A DNA stretch of 64,000 bases from Trochalopteron elliotii. Taxonomy: Eukaryota > Chordata > Aves > Passeriformes > Leiothrichidae. Shown here in pieces: positions 49,171-60,574 of the stretch. Position 1 is the first letter of the stretch, and every line of letters begins with the position of its first letter. The notes beneath the pieces were generated by a model. The model was not told the origin of the DNA. It searched no databases and was given only the letters and a program-made list of their open reading frames with translations. The position numbers and the translations under genes were made by a program. The stretch is from assembly GCA_024734555.1 (NCBI GenBank), contig JANPWX010000476.1, positions 306,285-370,284 on the forward strand. Direction: 5' to 3'.

Positions 49171-52100
49171 GATAAAAGGCACTGAAAGTATGCCCAGGAA
49201 AAGAAAGAAAACAAAACACCCAAAATTACTCTTTCTGAAGTTTTGTGCCCTCCTGCCCCATTTCATTTCCTGGTTCACCTTCTTTAACAAAGTAAATTTT
49301 CCCCATAAAGGTTTGAAAAGCTGCGTCTATTATTAGACATTATCAGTAAAATACAAGCAAGTACAAAATCTGGCAACAGACCAGACAGCATCATCTTGTC
49401 TCCACCTTCCCTGATACTTGTGGTCACCAGCATTTTAGGTCTCTCTCAGCTCTTTCCAGGAGGCCCCTCCATGGTAAACACCCCAAAAGAGCCCTGCAGC
49501 CCCTGGAACCCTTCTCTGACACAGGGCACCCTGGAAGATGAAACGTGAAATGTTCAAAAAAGACCAAAGGAAGCATTTCTAATGTGAGTAATTATCCTGT
49601 GGCGCTTTGTGCCATGCGATACAAGAGAAGCAAATAATACAGAATAATTCCTCAAAGACTCAGTAATTGAGTTGAATAACAGCATCAGCTGCAGTTTTGC
49701 TGCCTAGGTCTCATATTATGAAGGCTCCTGGTCCCTGTGCTTCAAACTAATCCCCTGCTGGGATTAGAAAAGCAAACAATATGTCTGTTCCAGTGACAGT
49801 CACAGCTTCAGGTAATAAGGAGGGCTCAGGCATGGGCTGGGGAAGGAGATAAAGCATTAGTTTGCACTCAGTTCTCCAATGGACCACTTTAGTTATCCCA
49901 AACTATTTTCCCAAGTAGTGAAGGATGCCAGTCTCTAATGGGGATGCCTCACCTTTCCTTAAAGACAACTGCTGGAAAATCTAAAGCACCTTAGAAGTGT
50001 AAGGATTTTCCTGCATTTTCCTGGACTAGCCACCACATCTGGCTGCAGGGAGAGAGAGGCCAATTCCCCCTCATCATCTGCCAGCAGCTGCCAGGCATGG
50101 TCAGGAGGCTTCACATCTCAGCTTCTCGGATGCTGAGCTCCCGTGCCCCAGCCAGTGCACAGAGCAGGTTTTTGGGAGCCAGGCAGCCCTCCTCCAGTGA
50201 TGAGGAGGATGCAGGACTGTGCCCTGCCCGAGCTCAGAGCAGTGCAGTTTGCACGGCCAGGTTGGCACATCCCTCCTCCCCAAGCAGGTGCTGGGGCTGC
50301 TGCTCTGCAGAGTCATTAAGGAGCAGCTCTTTGGTGTCCTTACAGAGCAACCTCGATGCTGCTACACGAGTAAATGGGGAAGTAACACATTAGGTCGTAA
50401 CATTTCAGGCCCTATTAGGAACAAAAGGGCCTTTGTGAACATGGTTACTGAATAACCTCCTCCATCCCCATAAAAAGCTCTGAGTGGGACTGAGCTTTTT
50501 TAATTCTTCTTCTTTTTTTTTTAATCTGGTTTATATGCAAGTCAGGATCTTGAGGCTCCTTTTTGTGTCTCCACAGCTTGCTTGCCTTCCTCTCAGCCAA
50601 TCAGCTACCCTCAGAGCAGGGTTTTGGTAGGACTGAGCTCCAAAGCAGCTTTTGGGTCCCAAGACAAAGAGGGCTGAGATTGTGCTGTATAGAGCAGGAG
50701 CAAAAGTGTCCCTGAAACACCCAAGCCCATTTATCCTTGGGTGTGTTAAACCTGCTCTGTGCTGCCTGGAGAATGGGAAAGCAAGTCAGAGTTGGTTCTG
50801 GGTTTTCTCCAAAAAAAGGCAGAACCACCCTGAAGAGAGGGAAGTGGAGAGGGAAGAAGACAATAACAGCACAGGTATACATGCAGTCATGCTGCTGCTC
50901 ACCTGCTGGCACCAGATATCCCAGCTAACAGCCCTGAGGTCAGAGCTTGACCTTCTCCCATCCCACAGTAGTTGGATGGGCTCAATGATCCAGGTGATAA
51001 TGGGGCACTGTGCAGCTGCTGACTGGGCCAGCAGCAGGGTAGGAAGGTGTACATAACCTGCCAGCCCATCCCTGCCCTCTGCCATCCCCCAGGCACATCC
51101 CTGTTTAGGGAAGTGATGTGCCTACTTATCACAGGAGAATTTATGGATCACTGTGAACCACTGGAGAGGACCCTGAAGTGCTGTGAGTGGCAGGGTCTGG
51201 GCCTGTCCAGCAGCCCCTCACAGGGCACACCTGAACCTCCCAGGCTACTCCTTCTGCTGCTTTCCCATCTGCTGTCTCCTCTGGGCCACCTCCTGCGCAG
51301 AATTCCTCCTCTCTGAATTAACCATGGCTTTTATGGATTGGCTGTAGCAGAGACACTGATGTGCAGCAGGTGCTGGTGCCCTCCATCTCCAGTTGACTGC
51401 TGCTCATTGTCTGCAGCTCTTCCTCACAGAGACCCTGTGACACAGTGCCTTAAAACTGACTGAGATGGGGAGCCCTGGGGCTGGCAAAAGTGACCTGAGC
51501 CTGAATTGTCTCCCTGAAAGAGCTGGTCAGGGGACTGAAATGACACAGCTCCTGTTCCTGTGCTGAACTGAGCTGTTATCAGGCTCTCCAAACAAGACCT
51601 TGTTTTCACACACAGCCAGATGGGTCCTCCCTCCCTCCTGCCAAGCTCCCTGCTTTCCTCCTGGAAACCTCCCCTGCACAGAGCCCTGGAAACTCCAAAG
51701 CAACAGCCCTGTGTTTTTTGACCCTCATTTCCTCTTCTGAGCCAGAGAGTGATTCTCTCATAAGCAGATTTCTCAGACCTTGCCCTTGAAGGAATACTGA
51801 CATTTCTGTAACTCTAACTATGTTACTGGCATTTCCCACTGTCTGCAGTGGGGACTGTGCTGGGCCATGCTAAGCTGCTCAGGCTGTGAGACTCAGGAAG
51901 GACCCACAGGCACATGTTTCATCAAACAGTCACCCAAAATCACAGCAGGGGCAGGAGCAAAGCCAACCCAAGAGCTCCCATCTCACCATTCCCAAAGTAG
52001 CACCCTCACTGGTGGATAATGAGCTCAAAAGAACATCTATAAATAAACTTGGGCCTTGTGTAAACTCAATTAGAATACACTGGCAAGTTATTCAAGGGGG

Positions 52101-53668
52101 CTGGCAGGCACATTCTTTACCTCAGGTGTCAGCCACAGGAGAGGGTTACAGGGCTTGCATTACAGAGAACACTTTGTGACTTTGAGTTATATTGCACTTA
52201 ACCTGTAAGTGAAACAATAACAGCTTGGTCTATGGAGATAACACCCCAGATCAACTCCCTCCAATAAATTAGTGAAACATTTCACTCCCCAGCCCTGCAG
52301 TCTCACACCTCTAAATATCAACACAAACTTCAAGAGTTTGATGGAAAAAATGGTGTTAAGTCTCATGGTGTTTGAGGAATTTCCCAATATGCACTAAATT
52401 AACTTTCTGGCTGCACTAACCATAGTGGTTAAAACCAGCCCCATCAGAGACAGATGCAGGGCAAGAGATACAGGCAGCTGTTTTGCACATGAAATCAGAT
52501 TGAGATTAACACTTACCCTTGGAGTTCTCAGTCTGGTAAAATACAGCTTCAGGGACCCCTCTGTTTAAAAAAACCTCCAGTTTTTCAGTGGACTAAGATG
52601 GACCGACTGTGAAAAGTGAAAAATAAAAATGTCCCTCCAAAAGAAGACACTGACATACATTCATCCTCTTTGATTCCTCTGGCTTGGCATTTTAAGGATT
52701 AGGCCTAAACCACCGAAATCTAGTTCCTTGGATTCAACTGGAGAAAACCACTGACTGGTGCACTCCACTGTTGCAGGAGGACCAAGGCAGCACAAAACAC
52801 GACAGAAAGATAAGGATAAGGATAAGGATAAAACAAGGGTAAGAGTGAAGTTTTATACAAGAAGATTCTTAGTGAGGAAAAGTAATGGGAGAAAGGGAAG
52901 GTTTTCATGGATACAAGCTGTAGTAGACTTGTGCACTGGGGACATTGTGCTTTTTTCCCATTTATTGGTATTTATATAAATTTAAAATTCTGGAGGAGAG
53001 AAGGAACAGTTCAGGTGCTGACCAGAGTGGATAAAATGGATCAGAATTCCCGGGACACTGGACTCTTTTGCCACTCCCCTGGTCCAAGGCGAGCCTGAGC
53101 ACTCCAGTAGCCAACCCATGCATCCCCCCCTGGCCTGGCAGCACATCCCAGAGGAATCAGCTCACTTAGGCCACTCGGCAGATAACACGAGTTTGTTTCC
53201 AGAAAGGCAAAGCAATCTGTCCATAAGGATTTCTCACGCTCCATGTGCCAGCCCCGGCCAGGGAAATACAACATTAACTACATCAAAAGATATTGTTGAA
53301 TGAATAAATTATAAAAGCATTCAGGGCACCTATCTGGGGTATTATTTTACACGCCAGTGCCAGGTAGGTTAAAGGAGCATGTTTTGCTGTTACTGCATTC
53401 CCAGCTCTGTTTGCAAGGACTCAGCATTGCTGGGAAAGTGAGATGATGGACACGAGCTCCCTGCCAGCACAGCAGGACCAGGCACAGGATGTGCCAGTGT
53501 CACCTCTCCTCTAAGCATTTCCCTCCAGAGAAAGGCAGCACATGCTGCTCCTGGGCAGGACAAGAGGCAGAAGAGCCCTCCAGACAAAGCTAAACACGAG
53601 TCCATTGAAACAAGTCCTCAAATTGCAATTTCACAGCCCTATGCTGCCGGAGATACCCTGGCTGCAAT
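49171..53668. other. Non-coding DNA; no gene seen
   Basis: The 49560-49850 part is unique, AT-rich and has clustered ATTA/TAAT cores and a palindromic-looking gcgctttgtgccatgcg; it is a possible conserved element. T-rich run at 50511-50522. The 50100-50330 part is GC-richer. The 52809-52831 hexamer repeat is listed separately. No supported gene. Confidence 0.5.
52809..52831. repeat. (GATAAG)n hexanucleotide repeat, about four copies
   Basis: The sequence gataaggataaggataagg continues with one more gataa. Only the first copy (agataag) fits the full WGATAR consensus for GATA factors; the others have G at the first position. A minor hexamer microsatellite. Confidence 0.85.
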
Positions 53669-53702
53669 TCCTCCTCCTCCTCCTCCTCCTCCTCCTCCTC
53701 CT
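53669..53702. repeat. (TCC)n microsatellite, left of assembly gap
   Basis: About eleven perfect TCC units run straight into the run of N. With the matching tract at 54103-54132 this is one interrupted locus; the true length is unknown. The complementary strand is (GGA)n, which can form G-quadruplex-like or triplex structures and is hard to sequence. Confidence 0.95.
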
Positions 53703-54102
53703 NNNNNNNNNNNNNNNNNNNNNNNNNNNNNNNNNNNNNNNNNNNNNNNNNNNNNNNNNNNNNNNNNNNNNNNNNNNNNNNNNNNNNNNNNNNNNNNNNN
53801 NNNNNNNNNNNNNNNNNNNNNNNNNNNNNNNNNNNNNNNNNNNNNNNNNNNNNNNNNNNNNNNNNNNNNNNNNNNNNNNNNNNNNNNNNNNNNNNNNNNN
53901 NNNNNNNNNNNNNNNNNNNNNNNNNNNNNNNNNNNNNNNNNNNNNNNNNNNNNNNNNNNNNNNNNNNNNNNNNNNNNNNNNNNNNNNNNNNNNNNNNNNN
54001 NNNNNNNNNNNNNNNNNNNNNNNNNNNNNNNNNNNNNNNNNNNNNNNNNNNNNNNNNNNNNNNNNNNNNNNNNNNNNNNNNNNNNNNNNNNNNNNNNNNN
54101 NN
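53703..54102. other. Assembly gap, 400 N
   Basis: Exactly 400 undetermined bases flanked on both sides by in-phase TCC repeats. Frames that appear to cross it are artefacts. The gap size may be an estimate or a convention, so distances across it should not be trusted. Confidence 0.98.
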
Positions 54103-54132
54103 TCCTCCTCCTCCTCCTCCTCCTCCTCCTCC
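54103..54132. repeat. (TCC)n microsatellite, right of assembly gap
   Basis: Ten perfect TCC units directly follow the N run, then unique sequence (ctgcagtcagctcagc). It continues the repeat at 53669-53702. Confidence 0.95.
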
Positions 54133-54277
54133 CTGCAGTCAGCTCAGCATGAACACTCAGCTTAGCCAGCATCCATGTCCCAGAGACAGCTCTGACACAG
54201 GTACACTGGCACAGGAGCACCCAAGGACCAGTCCACACCTGAGGATTTCCAGAAGCTTTGTCATCATTATTCAATCA
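54133..54277. other. Non-coding spacer
   Basis: Short unique sequence between the microsatellite and the MIR-like fragment. Nothing recognised. Confidence 0.5.
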
Positions 54278-54450
54278 AGCCTCAAGACCCTTGTGTGGAT
54301 GGGCTGAGCATTATCCATCACGGTTTCCTAGCTGTGGAAAGAGAGGGAGAGAGTCCTTAAGTGCTTTATCTAATATTGCACAGAAATCCTACAAGAGAAT
54401 TAGGATTACCACCCAGACCTTTGGATTACCAGCCTTTTTATATGCAATTT
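54278..54450 (-). repeat. Fossil MIR/L2-like fragment, antisense
   Basis: The order of words follows the reverse complement of a MIR or L2-tail consensus. A decayed 'cctcaagacccttgtgtgg' stands for the cctcacaacaaccctatgagg block. It is followed by 'attatccatcacggtttcc' for attatccccattttaca, 'gtccttaagtgctttatc' for ggttaagtgacttgccc, 'attgcacagaaatcc' for gtcacacagctag, and 'acccagacctttgg' for acccaggtctgtct. Strongly decayed. MIR and L2 share this region, so I cannot separate them. It is ancient, predating birds. Confidence 0.55.
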
Positions 54451-57364
54451 ATTCTTGATCAAAACCATACAGTCCACCTCAGGATTTTGCTCACAGCAAG
54501 ATTTCTAACTAAGTAGAGTTTACACAGTTGTATTTTTTCTAAGAAGAAATAAAAAGGAATAAAAAGAAGTAAAAGAAAGAATAAAGAAGCCAACTACCAC
54601 TTCAACTGGCAATAAAACACAAAGTTTGTGTTTGTGCTAAGAACAGTTGTTGATAAACTTGCCAATCAAAGTTTCCAAAACAGTGCAGGTAGGAGCACCC
54701 AGAAGTCTAATGCTAATCCCAGAATTGTCTCCTTTGCTAAGCCTGAGTTCCACTCATGGAGCAGTAGGGTGAACATCTGACCCCATAAAGCTACAGGACC
54801 ATAGCCATTCCCATCAGTGGGACCAGGGTCTCACATGAGGTTGCTTGGTGGGTGAATGCTGTTGCCTTTGGCATGATAGACCTCCCTAGGGCACTGTAAA
54901 TTATTACAAAACTGTATTAATTTTGGCTTTTACCCAGAGAAATAAAAGCTTGTTGAGACTAAAGCCTACCCACATGCAGAAAGGCTACAAAATTCAGTGG
55001 TGCAGGGGAAAAAAGGCAGCTCAGAGCCAGAGGCAAAAATGAGGATCTGCTGCTGCCTGGCAGCAAACTGAGAATCGTCATGACAAAAGATTTTAATTTG
55101 GCCCCTGCTGTACAAGCACAGGCCCTGTTAGGTCCATCTCCCCAGGCAAGGCACTAAATTATGTGTGCCCACATCTGGCCCCTCTGGGCCCCTGCCCATA
55201 TGTCAGCCCTCAGTGCTGGTTACCAGGGCTTGGGAAGCCCCAGCCCCGAATGTCCCCAGCTCCCCCTTGCCAGCTCTGGGGGTGATTTCAAGGTATATCA
55301 TCCCAGCCACCTCCCAGAGGTGTTATTTGCCATCTGGAGCTGGGCAAGCATTCCCAATGAATCTATTATACATCAAAAACACACTTTTCTGCGAACTCAA
55401 ATTGGTTATATTTGAAATAGATCTTGCTTGGGAAAAAAAAAATAAAATTATTGGTGTTTGCAAAGCAAAATACTTCATTTTTCTTTTGAAATGGTGTCCT
55501 TGTTTTTGAAGTGAGAACAATCTTTATTTATAGGAAGAATTTGAAAGAATGGAAAACTTAAAATGGAAAACTCAAAACAGAAAACTTCCAACAGAATATT
55601 TTCTGGGTTACTCAGGATCAGATGGTCAAATGAAAAAAAAAAAAACAAAACCAACAAATCAAACTCATTGCCATAATTTCCCTCTTTCCATGCCCAAAAA
55701 AGTTCACACCAACCCAATTCAGCTTTAGCAAGACCCACTAAAACCAAAACACACATTATGGGGCACAGCCCATGGTGCAATAGGAGAGATATAATTGTCC
55801 CACTCCCATTCTCCCTGGAACTATGTGGTCCACAACACATTTGACCCTAAGGCTTTGGGGACCCAGGATTTCACTCTGCGCTAATTTACACAAGGGGGTG
55901 ACATTCCCCCTACAAGCCTTTCTGGCCCATCGATGCTGGTGCTGATCCTCCTGTCCCTGCTTTTCCTCCTCCCAAAACAAGCAGTGTAAGGACCTGCAGA
56001 GGTGCCAGCTGCTGGGCACCCCTGGAAGCTGATGCGGGTCCTGCCAAAGCCTAGCCTGCTGAACCAGCACCCTGGGCCAACCCTTCCCAGTGCTCAGGGA
56101 TCTCTGCACACAGGGTGCTCCAGGATGGGAAGTGAAAGTCTCATAGCACAGTCTAAGGCTTTCTTCTTCTTTAAATGTGTCTACAAAACGAAATCATTTT
56201 GACTCCGCGCTGTTTACAGCTGTCACATCTGAAATAGATTTTGCCACTGCGGTGTCAAAAGGCTGGGTCTGCAAAAAGGGACATAACATGCAAACCTTCA
56301 TGATAAGGAGCCAAATAATTTGTAAATTGAGTCATAGTGTCTTTGGTGGTGTGACATTAATTTAATTCTCTCACTGCCATGGTTAGACAGAAACACTCCC
56401 TACCTAGCTTGTGATCACAGGAAAAAGAGTAATAACCACATAAAAACGATCCCCAGGAAAAAACTCTGGGCTTTTAAAGGGACTGTGCTTCTGAGTATTT
56501 ACATTTCAATAGATGGAAAATAGATTCTCAAATATGCCTTGTCAAAATTCTCTGAAACACCCTTTTCTTTCTGTTTGATTAATCGTTTCATGCTTAGAGT
56601 CTTTTAAAATACTGCTACTTCATTTTAGAGAGCAGTTAAATATGCATCCCCTCAGATAAATGACAAACCTTAAAGTTCTGCTTCAATCTTTTAGCTACTT
56701 CAGCTCCTAAATCAGTAAATACACAGCACAGATCTTCTGGCTGTGTAAGGTGAGCTGGTGGATTTAAAAGACTAAAGCAATGTTGCAGGTTTCCCTGCTT
56801 CAAGTAGGGCTGTGAAATTACAAAAGCCAATCTAATAAAAAGGCATTTCTTTCCAAGTGTTCAATGTGATTAAAACCCAGTCAATTAAAGTTGTGATTCA
56901 ATATAAAACCTGAATGTTTCCAAATGTATAAAACACTTGACACCAGCCTGATATCTGCCCTTTCCCTCCAGCTTTCCATATGGAAAAGAGATCTACTTGC
57001 CATCTCTGGGCTGCTCTCTAGCAAAGGAGTTTGGACTGAGCTAAACTAGGTTTGCCTGCAAAGTCTTTGCCTTTAGCACAGGTCCTAAACACAGATTTGT
57101 TTCACTCCTCCACAATTCCTAAATCTGCTTTACATCACATAAAAATGCTCTACTGGCTCAAACTTCCTTGCCCTGGACCATCATTGGTCTGACAGAGGCA
57201 GCAGGAGATGCTGTTTAGAGAAAGCCCACAAACCTGCGGTTCCTTCCCTTTGTACAACAGGCATCCCCAGCTGCTGGACGTGGGATCCTTACATCATGCT
57301 CCTGGCTCAGTCATTTTAGTGCCCATTTATTAAGCTGCTGTGCATGGCATCTAAAAATTCCCTG
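54451..57364. other. Non-coding DNA; no gene seen
   Basis: Purine/A-rich low-complexity stretch at 54538-54592 (aagaaataaaaaggaat-like words) and an A-run at 55631-55643. The 55475-55630 part has gaaaactt/aaatgg words like the possible fossil repeat near 40400. The 56180-56370 part is unique with unusual CpGs (actccgcgctg, actgcggtg) and AT-rich cores and is a possible conserved element. Confidence 0.45.
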
Positions 57365-57450
57365 TTGAGTCTGCTGATTTGCCACCTTCCTCACCTTGCA
57401 AGCCTCTCCCATACTGTATTTCAGTTTTCTCATCTCCAAACTGAAGTTGT
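57365..57450 (+). repeat. Possible MIR/L2-like fragment, sense
   Basis: It contains 'ttgcaagcctctcccatac' followed by 'tttcagttttctcatctcc' and aaactgaag. This matches the order of the conserved MIR/L2 segment (gggcaagttacttaacctc, cctcagtttcctcatctg, taaaatggg). The upstream 'gagtctgctgatttgccac' fits ggctctgccacttac loosely. Short and decayed, so chance similarity is not excluded. Confidence 0.4.
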
Positions 57451-60297
57451 AGCCAAAGGAAGCAGGTTTTCCATTCTACTACCCCATTCTACTACAGCAC
57501 CTTCTCCAGGTACACCATGGTCTTCACAGGATTAATTTTACTGCATTGTGGAACTAGTTTTAAAAGATGAGTGGTCAAAGTGCAGTTTGCCCTCATGTGC
57601 TGGCGAGGGGACCACAAGGACTGTGCTGGCACATCCTCAGTGCTGAGTGAGGAGCTCAAGGGGACAAGTTCAGGTCTCAAATGCTGTAAAGTTTCCTAAT
57701 CCCAATGCCGCTTTTTTCTGGGCCACTTTTCTTAGCACCATGAAGTCCTCCAGACACAGGATGATCCTCCTGCTACCAAGTTATTTCCAATCCCAGGGGC
57801 AGTTTGATCTTGCTCATCAACCCCAGGTCCACATTGGGTTGCACAATGTGGACAAGCCCACCCACAAATGCTGGGGCATCCAGCTCCACTCCATTTGCAG
57901 AGAGAAAAAGTGCCATGTCACAAACAACTGGCAGCTTTAGAGCTGGTTGACATATTTTTGAACCCCAAGGGAAGTGGAAATGGTTCAAATTTGATTTTAA
58001 GTGATCACTCCTTCTGAGGGCTCACATACATCAATGTCATAGGCAGTGGTAATATATCTGTATTCCATGGGTGTCTACACACTCAAGAAATGTGAAATAC
58101 TTTTTTTTGTTCCACTTACAAGTATACAAAACTAATAATCAGCAAAAGGAGAGGTTTCACAGGAAAAAAAATCTAAAGCTGTATTAAATGTTGTGTGCAG
58201 AAGTAGTCTTGAAAACAAAGAAAAGAGAACTCACATTAAGAGGAAAAAGTGAATAAACACACCAAACTGCAAACAAAACAAATGTTTTGGCCTGGGAGAA
58301 AGGATGGAACCCAAGCTGCACTTCTGGAGACGTGAACCCTTCATTCCTGCTGGATGCTGTTCCAATAACCTCCGGCTTTGTGGAAAAGGCTCTTTTCCCT
58401 TTGCTATTCACCAGATTAACTCATGTCTCTGCACAAATATTCCTTTGTAAAGCCCACGGGAGCTGCTGAGGTTTCTCAGGAATCCCTCTGGGATTTCAAC
58501 CTCTCAGCAGTGTGGACAGCAGCCCATGAGGAATGCCACCTCTGCCTGCAAGATACCAGGGAGTCATGCCAAGGAGGAATTTCTGCAGGAAACACCTTTC
58601 TTGTTTTTAATGAGACCTTTGACTCAACTCTCAAAAGAAAAGTGGAGATTTTCTTTTATTTTAAAAATCGTAACTGGAGCCAGAACTGTTTCTCCCTTCA
58701 ACTTCTCTGCTTTGATCTTTGCTGAAATTATTATAAGAACAATGTCTGATGGAAGCGTTAAATCCTGACCCAAAGGGAAGCAGAGTGGCTTTCCAAGGTG
58801 CATTGACCACCCCATTTCAAAGGCATCATATTCCTTGTGGGATGGCTGCTGGATCAGTCCTCACTGGCATCTGAGCTGTCAGCTCCAAGGGACTGAGATA
58901 ATGGAGCTGAAACTGAATAAAGCAGAGCAGACCCTCAGACCAGGCCAAGGAACTGCTGCACTATGTTGTAATCACAGCTCCATTGCAGCCCAGTATTATT
59001 TTCATAATAAGGCTGTTTTATTGTATTTTTCATCCAGGTAAGCTCTAAAGGACTGTTTTTCACAGGGCAGCTCTCTCCTGCTCTCAGGGAAACCTCCCCT
59101 GTTTAACATCCGCACTGCAGGTTAATAAATACCACAGTGTCATTTCCTCCATTTGCTGGGTTTAGCAAATGTCAAAGGGCAACAACATTGTAGCAGAAAC
59201 TGAGTGTTGGAAAGGGAAACAGCATGGGCCAATAACATCTGAAATGGTTCTACGTCCTCATCCAAATTCTTCAAGGTTTACTTCATATTCATGGCTATTT
59301 TGATGAAAAGCTCTGATTTAGTATCACTGTCCAATCCTTTGAAGTACTGAATACCAGCAAATGGCTGGTGGAAACATTTACATAGAGATTTTTTAAAAAT
59401 CTATTTTTTTGACATCCTGGACTACCTGACAGACTCTACCTTTTCTTGAGTTATACAAAAAATGGAGCACAGAAGTGGATTTGGTTTAAAGTTCGTTAGA
59501 GAGATTCAGAGGTCCATCTGGTATTTCCTTCTAAGAGCCAAAACAAGTAAAAAATGCCTAGTAACAATGACAAAATCTCCCATAACTAATACTTCAGTAG
59601 CATTTAAAAGAGACAGAGTGAAACTCTTTAACCATAATTCTCAGGTTACCATGAGATTTATATTGGAAATGTTCGAACAATCCTTCCTCCCCTGTCCTGC
59701 ACCTCAGTAAAAAAAAAAATATATATATTATTGCTAATTATAATACATAACAGGCTTTAATGTGTCCACGTAATTCACTGTGTTTACCAGAAATATGAAT
59801 TCCACCAACTAAGTGCACAGTGTGATAATTATTTTTTGGCAGTGAAAAGGTGATTGAGCAGAGATGGCATCAGAATTATATTTTTCCCTGACATATTTTA
59901 GGATTAACATACTTGAGTGAAAACCATTGCCCCAAACCAGGCCAATCCTCACACTGCAGGAGTGGGCAGGCACATCCCCAGCACCCAGCTCTCTCCATAG
60001 CTCACCCCATACAAGCCTCCACCCTTTTGCAGGAGGATTTCACATTTATGGAAGTGGTGTTACATAAGAAAGGCTCTTTTACTCACAGGTTGGAAGCAAA
60101 AATGCAAACAGGAAATTTGAGTCACTCACTCCCAAGATGAAGCCCTGGATGGCAGCCACCCCTGTCAAGGACCAAAACTCAGCAGCATCAGCTGAAATCT
60201 TTTAGTGAGGATTTCAGCAGGAGAGGAGCATTGGGTGAGTGGAAACTGATTAATCATCAGAGAAGAAAGGTTCCACAGTGACCTGCTGAAGCAGAAG
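57451..60297. other. Non-coding DNA; no gene seen
   Basis: No supported gene or known repeat. A/AT microsatellite patch at 59708-59730 (poly-A then (AT)n). AT-rich at 59700-59900. Open frames are about 100 codons or shorter and unrecognisable. Confidence 0.5.
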
Positions 60298-60574
60298 GAA
60301 TCCTCAAATGGCTTTGGAAGGGACCTTAAGCATCATGTTCTACCCTCTGCCATGGGCAGGGACACCTCCCACTGTCCCAGGCTGCTCCCAGCCCTGTCCA
60401 ACCTGGCCTTGGGCACTGCCAGAGATCCAGGGGCAGCCACAGCTGCTCTGGGCACCCTGTGCCAGCCCCTCACTGCCCACAGAGGGAAGAATTTTTTGTA
60501 ATATCCAATCTAAATCTAAGTCTGTGTGAATCCGTCCTCCCTCGTCTTGTCACTATATGACCCTATAAAAGCCA
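60298..60574 (-). mobile_element. CR1 LINE fragment, 3' end, antisense
   Basis: The + strand reads ggctttggaagggacctt, ctctgccatgggcaggg, acacctcccactgtcccag, gtccaacctggccttgggc, agatccaggggcagccac, agctgctctgggcaccctg, aatatccaatctaaatc and cttgtcactatatgaccc. About 275 bp. The terminal 8-mers are almost lost (gaatcctc). A block after 'gtgccag' is altered (cccctcactgcccacag). Confidence 0.93.

Noticed and set aside
53542..54274. Frames of about 207 and 211 codons on both strands
   Set aside because: They run through the 400-base N gap and the (TCC)n repeat; the middle is undetermined.
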